A stretch of DNA of 8,747 nucleotides from an uncultured delta proteobacterium. Lineage in GTDB: Bacteria > Myxococcota_A > Polyangia > Polyangiales > Polyangiaceae. The notes beneath the pieces were generated by a model. The model worked only from the letters and a program-made list of their open reading frames with translations, was not told where the DNA came from and did no database searches. A program made the position numbers and the translations under genes. Shown here piece by piece: positions 5,837-8,747 of the stretch. The DNA is taken from assembly GCA_903893335.1 (NCBI GenBank), contig CAITLX010000362.1:1-8747 (forward strand). Direction: 5' to 3'. Position 1 is the stretch's first letter; every line of letters starts with the position of its first letter.

Positions 5837-6292
5837 TCACGCGCTCGACGCCGTGACCTCGTCGCCGGGGATTCCCAGCGCGTCGAGCACCAAGGTCAGC
5901 ACGCCCGCGCCCTTGATCGCGCTGCTGAAGCTCAGCGCCAGCATCGGGTCCGCGGCGAGCGCGGCGTCGTCGACCTTGGCGAAGTGCGAGTAGTCCATCC
6001 AGTCGTCCATGCCGGCCCGGCAGAGGACCTCGTGCGCGGCCTCGAGCTCGGCTCGTCCCAGCCCGGTCGCGTCGAGCACGAGCGCGGCCTCCGCGACGGC
6101 GAAGCTGAAGCCGGGGCTCTCCGGCGCCCCGTCGCGCAGCCCGTCGGGGCGGTTCGGACCGGACGTGTGGATGGGCACGACTTGCAGCGGCAGCGTCGTC
6201 GCTCCGAGACGCAGCACGAGCGGCGCTCGTCCGTCCTTCATCAGCGCGGTGAGCCACCCCGCGAATCGCTTCTCCGCTTCGACGCTGGTCAT
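5837..6292 (-). CDS. hypothetical soluble protein, 151 aa
   Basis: I do not recognise this family. The protein has no membrane segment or signal peptide and is mildly acidic. The N-terminal part (VEAEKRFAGWLTALMKDGR) looks helical and is followed by strands around LVLRLGATTLPLQVVPIH. The middle (GFSFAVAEAALVLDATGLGR) and the D-D-W-M-D-Y segment precede a hydrophobic helix-rich C-terminus. The start ATG 6292 has the best ribosome binding site in the window, AGGAG at 6299-6303, six bases upstream. It is last in a row of three minus-strand genes, 24 bases after the three-helix membrane protein, so it is probably co-transcribed with it. The stop is only 21 bases from the convergent GMC oxidoreductase stop. 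No function is offered. Confidence 0.82.
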   Translation of the reverse strand: MTSVEAEKRFAGWLTALMKDGRAPLVLRLGATTLPLQVVPIHTSGPNRPDGLRDGAPESPGFSFAVAEAALVLDATGLGRAELEAAHEVLCRAGMDDWMDYSHFAKVDDAALAADPMLALSFSSAIKGAGVLTLVLDALGIPGDEVTASSA

Positions 6293-6316
6293 GTTCCTCT
6301 CCTCTGGTGGCGCAGG

Positions 6317-6691
6317 CTAGCCGCGCTCGACCCGGTCCGCACCGCGGCGACCCTCGGCGCCCTCGCGTCGCGCGCGCGCCTGCGACGCGAGCGTGAGCCA
6401 CGTTGCGGTGGCGAGCAGCGCGAGGGCCACGGGCGCCACGATCCCCGCGTCGCGCGCCGCGCCCCCCGGGCCCACGAGCAGCACCGCGCCCCACGCGGCC
6501 GACGCCGCGACGGCGAGGGCGGCGAGCGCGACGTTGACGACGCTCCCCCGGCGACGTGAGCGCTGCGCGAGCGCGAGCGCGCTGCCGAGCGCGGAGGCGA
6601 CCGCGACAGCGATCGCCCCGAGCCACGCGAACAGCGCGTTGACCGCGAGCCCCACGATTTCGATCGCTGACGGAGCCGACCCCGGATCCAC
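6317..6691 (-). CDS. hypothetical three-helix membrane protein, 124 aa
   Basis: This is an unrecognised small membrane protein. Three hydrophobic segments are clear: about residues 10-42 (a long one with A/V/L and a short kinked centre), 51-73 and 81-101. The loop between the first two, QRSRRRG, is strongly basic. The tail (RARREGAEGRRGADRVERG) is also basic, so both probably face the cytoplasm. No catalytic or metal-binding motif is seen. GTG 6691 is the chosen start, preceded by GAGGG about ten bases away on the minus strand. It lies 23 bases after the stop of the two-helix gene upstream and 24 bases before the next gene, which fits a three-gene operon. Function is unknown. Confidence 0.75.
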   Translation of the reverse strand: MDPGSAPSAIEIVGLAVNALFAWLGAIAVAVASALGSALALAQRSRRRGSVVNVALAALAVAASAAWGAVLLVGPGGAARDAGIVAPVALALLATATWLTLASQARARREGAEGRRGADRVERG

Positions 6692-6714
6692 GCTCGCCCT
6701 CTACCGCTCCGCGC

Positions 6715-7251
6715 TCAGGCGCGGAGCACGCGGAACGGCTCGCGCTCGCGCAGGCAGTGAAGCTCGGCCCGCTGCCCAGGCTCGACCGCGCCGTAGTGCG
6801 TCGCGTTCACCGCGAAATCGACGCCGTCGAGGGTGAGCAGGTGGCGCGTCTGGACGTCGGCGTGCGCGGAGCCCTCGGTGCGCGCGACCGCCTCGACCTG
6901 CTCGACGCGCTTGGCCGTGACCGTGCCGACGTAGACCGTCTTCTCGGTCGCGCCCGCGTCGACCTTCGTGCGGCGCACGAGCCACACCACGATGGCCGTC
7001 ATGCCGAGGAGCGGCACGCCGAAGACCACGCCGGCGATCGTCCGCGCCGTGTCGCTCGCGTCGCCGAGCGCGGACGCGAGCGCGAGCGCGAAGCCCGTGA
7101 GGAAGACGAGCGCCACGACGCCGGCGATCGCCATCACGCGGGCCGTCTTGCCCACCTCGCGTCGATCGTCGTCGGTGAGCGGGGCGCGCGTCCGGGCGAG
7201 CGCGGCGCACGGGTCGGCCGTCGGCGCGGGCTGGGGCTGCGGGTGGGACAT
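6715..7251 (-). CDS. hypothetical two-helix membrane protein with C-terminal soluble domain
   Basis: This is a 178-aa protein with no confident family. It has a proline/glutamine-rich N-terminus (residues 1-12), a charged stretch with DDDRREVGK (27-35), then two membrane helices at about 39-62 and 71-92. A basic R-R-T-K follows the second helix, which points to cytoplasmic termini. Residues about 100-178 form a strand-rich domain: VYVGTVTAKRVEQV, a spacer, then RHLLTLDGVDFAVNATHYGA and PGQRAELHCL. This outline of two opening strands, a 'ligand' strand with D-G, and a closing G-x-x-x-x-L strand recalls DUF3592-like or NfeD-like small barrels, but only loosely. The ATG at 7251 has a weak GGAG about ten bases upstream. 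It is first of three minus-strand genes and divergent from the propeller lipoprotein gene. Confidence 0.78.
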   Translation of the reverse strand: MSHPQPQPAPTADPCAALARTRAPLTDDDRREVGKTARVMAIAGVVALVFLTGFALALASALGDASDTARTIAGVVFGVPLLGMTAIVVWLVRRTKVDAGATEKTVYVGTVTAKRVEQVEAVARTEGSAHADVQTRHLLTLDGVDFAVNATHYGAVEPGQRAELHCLREREPFRVLRA

Positions 7252-7367
7252 CGTGCGGGCTCCGGGGGCGTGGCCGCGGACTGCGGCCGATTGACGCCAG
7301 GTGTCCAGGATGACACGCGCTCCAGCACCGACGGAAAGACGAAACTCCGCGATCCGTCCAACGCCCC
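7252..7367. promoter_or_regulatory. divergent intergenic region, membrane trio / propeller lipoprotein
   Basis: These 116 bases separate the divergent starts at 7251 and 7368 and must carry both promoters. TTGACG at 7291-7296 could be a plus-strand -35 box, but no good -10 follows at 16-18 bases. Just after it lies the GTGTC/GACAC inverted repeat (7301-7316). The stretch before the lipoprotein ATG is comparatively A-rich (7331-7345) without a clear Shine-Dalgarno. Confidence 0.4.
7301..7316. repeat. 16-bp inverted repeat, possible operator
   Basis: GTGTC (7301-7305) and GACAC (7312-7316) are perfect inverted arms separated by CAGGAT. The size and spacing suit a dimeric helix-turn-helix regulator, and the site lies directly after a TTGACG hexamer between divergent genes. 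Arms of five bases can arise by chance, so this is a suggestion only. Confidence 0.35.
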
Positions 7368-8708
7368 ATGCTCCCTCGACGCACCTCGCTCTCGCCCGTC
7401 CGCGGCGTCGCGCTCATGGGCACGCTCGCGCTCGTGGGCGCCGCGTGCGCCCGCGCGCCGTTCGTCGCCCCCGCTCCCTCGCCGGTCGCCTCGTCGCGCG
7501 CAGCCGAGCCTCGTCCTCCCGCGCCCGAGGCGGCCCCTGCTCCGCTCCCTGGCGCCCAGGTTGCGCCTCCCGCGCCGTCGTCGCTCGGCCGCTTCCGCCC
7601 CGCGCTGCGCCTCGCCTCCGACGAGAGCGGTTGCCCCGCGCTGTTCACCGATCTCGCCGTGCCGGCGCCGGGCGACGCGTGGTTCGTCGGTAGCTGCGGC
7701 GCGCGCGTCCACCTCGCGAGCGATCGCTTCGTCTCGATGCGACCGCGCGCGGTGCGGCGCACCTCGGCGCCGGGGCAGACCTGCCCCGCGTTCCCCTATT
7801 TCCTCTCGGTCTTCGCGCGCTCGACGGCCGAGGTGTACTTCACCGGCACGCTCGGCTGCGGCCTCGATCCGAGCCTCGTGTCGCACCGCGCGCTCGAGCG
7901 GTGGGACGGAAAGGCGATGCGTTCGCTCCCGTCGGCGTACCTCCACGCGACGCCGTACGACAGCGCGCCCGGTGCGCTCGCCGCGGGCCCGACCGGGCCG
8001 CTCCATTGCATTGGAAAGGGGGACGCCGAGTCCGGCCCGCCGAAGGACGGCATTTACAGGTACGGCAAGGGGGGCTGGGGCAAGCCGCTCCGCTTCGGGC
8101 TCCCGCACGACTACCCGGCAGGCGAGCCCCCGGCCGACTGGGACGACGCGACGCGCATGGAGTCGTACGCGGCGCTCGCGGTGAACGAGGCCGGGGCGCT
8201 CTGGGTCGTCGGCAAGCGCAAGGCGCCGACCGCAGACGGCGCGAGTTCGGCCGTGACGGGCCTCGCGCTGAGGCTCGAAGCTGGGACATGGACCGAGCGC
8301 ACGGTCGACGACACGCGCCTCGCCGACCTCTCGATCGCCGCCGACGGCTCGACCTGGGCCGCGGGCGCACGTCTGTGGCGCCTGGCGGGCGACGCGTTCG
8401 CGCCCGTCGCGCTCGGGCTCACGGGCGAGCTCGAGGTGCGGTCGGTCTGGGCGCGCTCGGCGACCGACGTGTGGCTCGTCCTCGGCGAGACGACGAAGCG
8501 GGGCTCGGTCGCGCGCGTCGCGCACTTCGACGGCGCGCGCGCGACGCTCGTGCCGGTCGACGCCGCCGGCGACGATGAGCCTGCGCGCGTGCGTGGCAGC
8601 GGCGACGAGGTGTGGCTGCTCGGCGCGTCGACCGCGTGGCGACTCGGCGCGGACGCTGGCGCGACGCGCGCTCCGGTCGTCGTCGAGGTCAAGAGCGTCG
8701 GCGAGTGA
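7368..8708 (+). CDS. probable lipoprotein with seven-bladed beta-propeller repeats
   Basis: This is a 446-aa probable surface or periplasmic lipoprotein. The signal has R4-R5 and R12, a hydrophobic core (14-25) and G-A-A-C27 as lipobox. Residues 28-72 form a Pro/Ala-rich linker. The rest is built of repeats of the pattern L-x(6-8)-D-x-W-x-V-G followed by a variable loop and a second strand. The aromatic (or equivalent) positions are W105, Y157, H213, W279, W330, W369 and W416, an average step of about 52 residues. This gives seven units, for example DAWFVGS, EVYFTGT, ALWVVGK, STWAAGA, DVWLVLG and EVWLLGA. Such D-V-W-x-V-G propellers are frequent in myxobacterial secreted proteins; most have no known function and may bind proteins or glycans. 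Cysteines at the second and third blades could form disulfides. ATG 7368 is chosen for the basic n-region; ATG at 7416 would give a signal peptide without it. No enzyme motif is seen. Confidence 0.85.
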   Translation: MLPRRTSLSPVRGVALMGTLALVGAACARAPFVAPAPSPVASSRAAEPRPPAPEAAPAPLPGAQVAPPAPSSLGRFRPALRLASDESGCPALFTDLAVPAPGDAWFVGSCGARVHLASDRFVSMRPRAVRRTSAPGQTCPAFPYFLSVFARSTAEVYFTGTLGCGLDPSLVSHRALERWDGKAMRSLPSAYLHATPYDSAPGALAAGPTGPLHCIGKGDAESGPPKDGIYRYGKGGWGKPLRFGLPHDYPAGEPPADWDDATRMESYAALAVNEAGALWVVGKRKAPTADGASSAVTGLALRLEAGTWTERTVDDTRLADLSIAADGSTWAAGARLWRLAGDAFAPVALGLTGELEVRSVWARSATDVWLVLGETTKRGSVARVAHFDGARATLVPVDAAGDDEPARVRGSGDEVWLLGASTAWRLGADAGATRAPVVVEVKSVGE

Positions 8709-8747
8709 CGCGGTCGGGGTCGGCGTGCTTGATTGCCTCGCGATGAA
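8709..8747 (+). other. end of window; possible start of next gene
   Basis: After the propeller gene stop 39 bases remain. They contain an ATG at 8743-8745 that may begin another plus-strand gene, but only five bases follow and no Shine-Dalgarno precedes it. Nothing firmer can be said. Confidence 0.2.

Noticed and set aside
5817..5857. GCCGCGGC palindrome and GTCAC/GTGAC arms at the convergent junction of the GMC and 151-aa genes
   Set aside because: Stems are short, partly inside a coding region and without T runs; not good enough to call a terminator.
7134..8525. A 463-codon minus-strand frame antisense to the propeller gene
   Set aside because: Arg/Ala/Glu-rich without any motif, while the plus strand gives a signal peptide and seven regular repeats.

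Overview
The window is very GC-rich DNA, densely coded on both strands, with GTG starts, strong GC bias at third codon positions and long spurious open frames opposite real genes. Two proline/alanine-linked lipoprotein-like proteins, a beta-propeller with D-V-W-x-V-G type repeats, and an SspB-like protein with an Ala/Pro-rich tail fit a myxobacterium (Myxococcota, perhaps Polyangia). This is a judgement from style; the window has no rRNA or other marker gene. I count nine complete protein genes, one protein gene cut by the left edge, and one tRNA.

Left block (1-2910, all minus strand, read right to left): a 521-aa probable lipoprotein with a helical-repeat N-terminal half and a possible Tudor/SH3-like C-terminal half. 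Its stop overlaps the start of a ten-helix EamA/DMT transporter, and 77 bases further on lies an SspB-like ClpXP adaptor cut by the window edge. A tRNA-Pro(UGG) at 3051-3124 on the plus strand separates this block from the next.

Middle block (3187-5815): the best metabolic unit in the window. A fatty-acid-2-hydroxylase-like integral membrane di-iron enzyme (minus) is divergent from a two-gene operon (plus) coding for a small one-helix protein resembling gluconate-dehydrogenase subunit 3 or the N-terminal region of fatty alcohol oxidases, and an FAD-dependent GMC oxidoreductase joined to it by a 4-base GTGA overlap. Together they suggest membrane-associated oxidation of a lipid hydroxyl or alcohol group. 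The 152-bp divergent region holds a clear inverted repeat.

Right block (5837-8747): three minus-strand genes of unknown function in a tight row (a two-helix membrane protein with a soluble C-terminal domain, a three-helix membrane protein and a soluble 151-aa protein). They are divergent from a 446-aa probable lipoprotein whose repeats can be counted as seven propeller blades. The window ends with a possible start codon of a further gene.

No CRISPR array, insertion sequence, phage gene or recognised defence system is visible. The less ordinary items are the lipid-oxidation cluster, the two unusual lipoproteins and the unassigned membrane gene trio.
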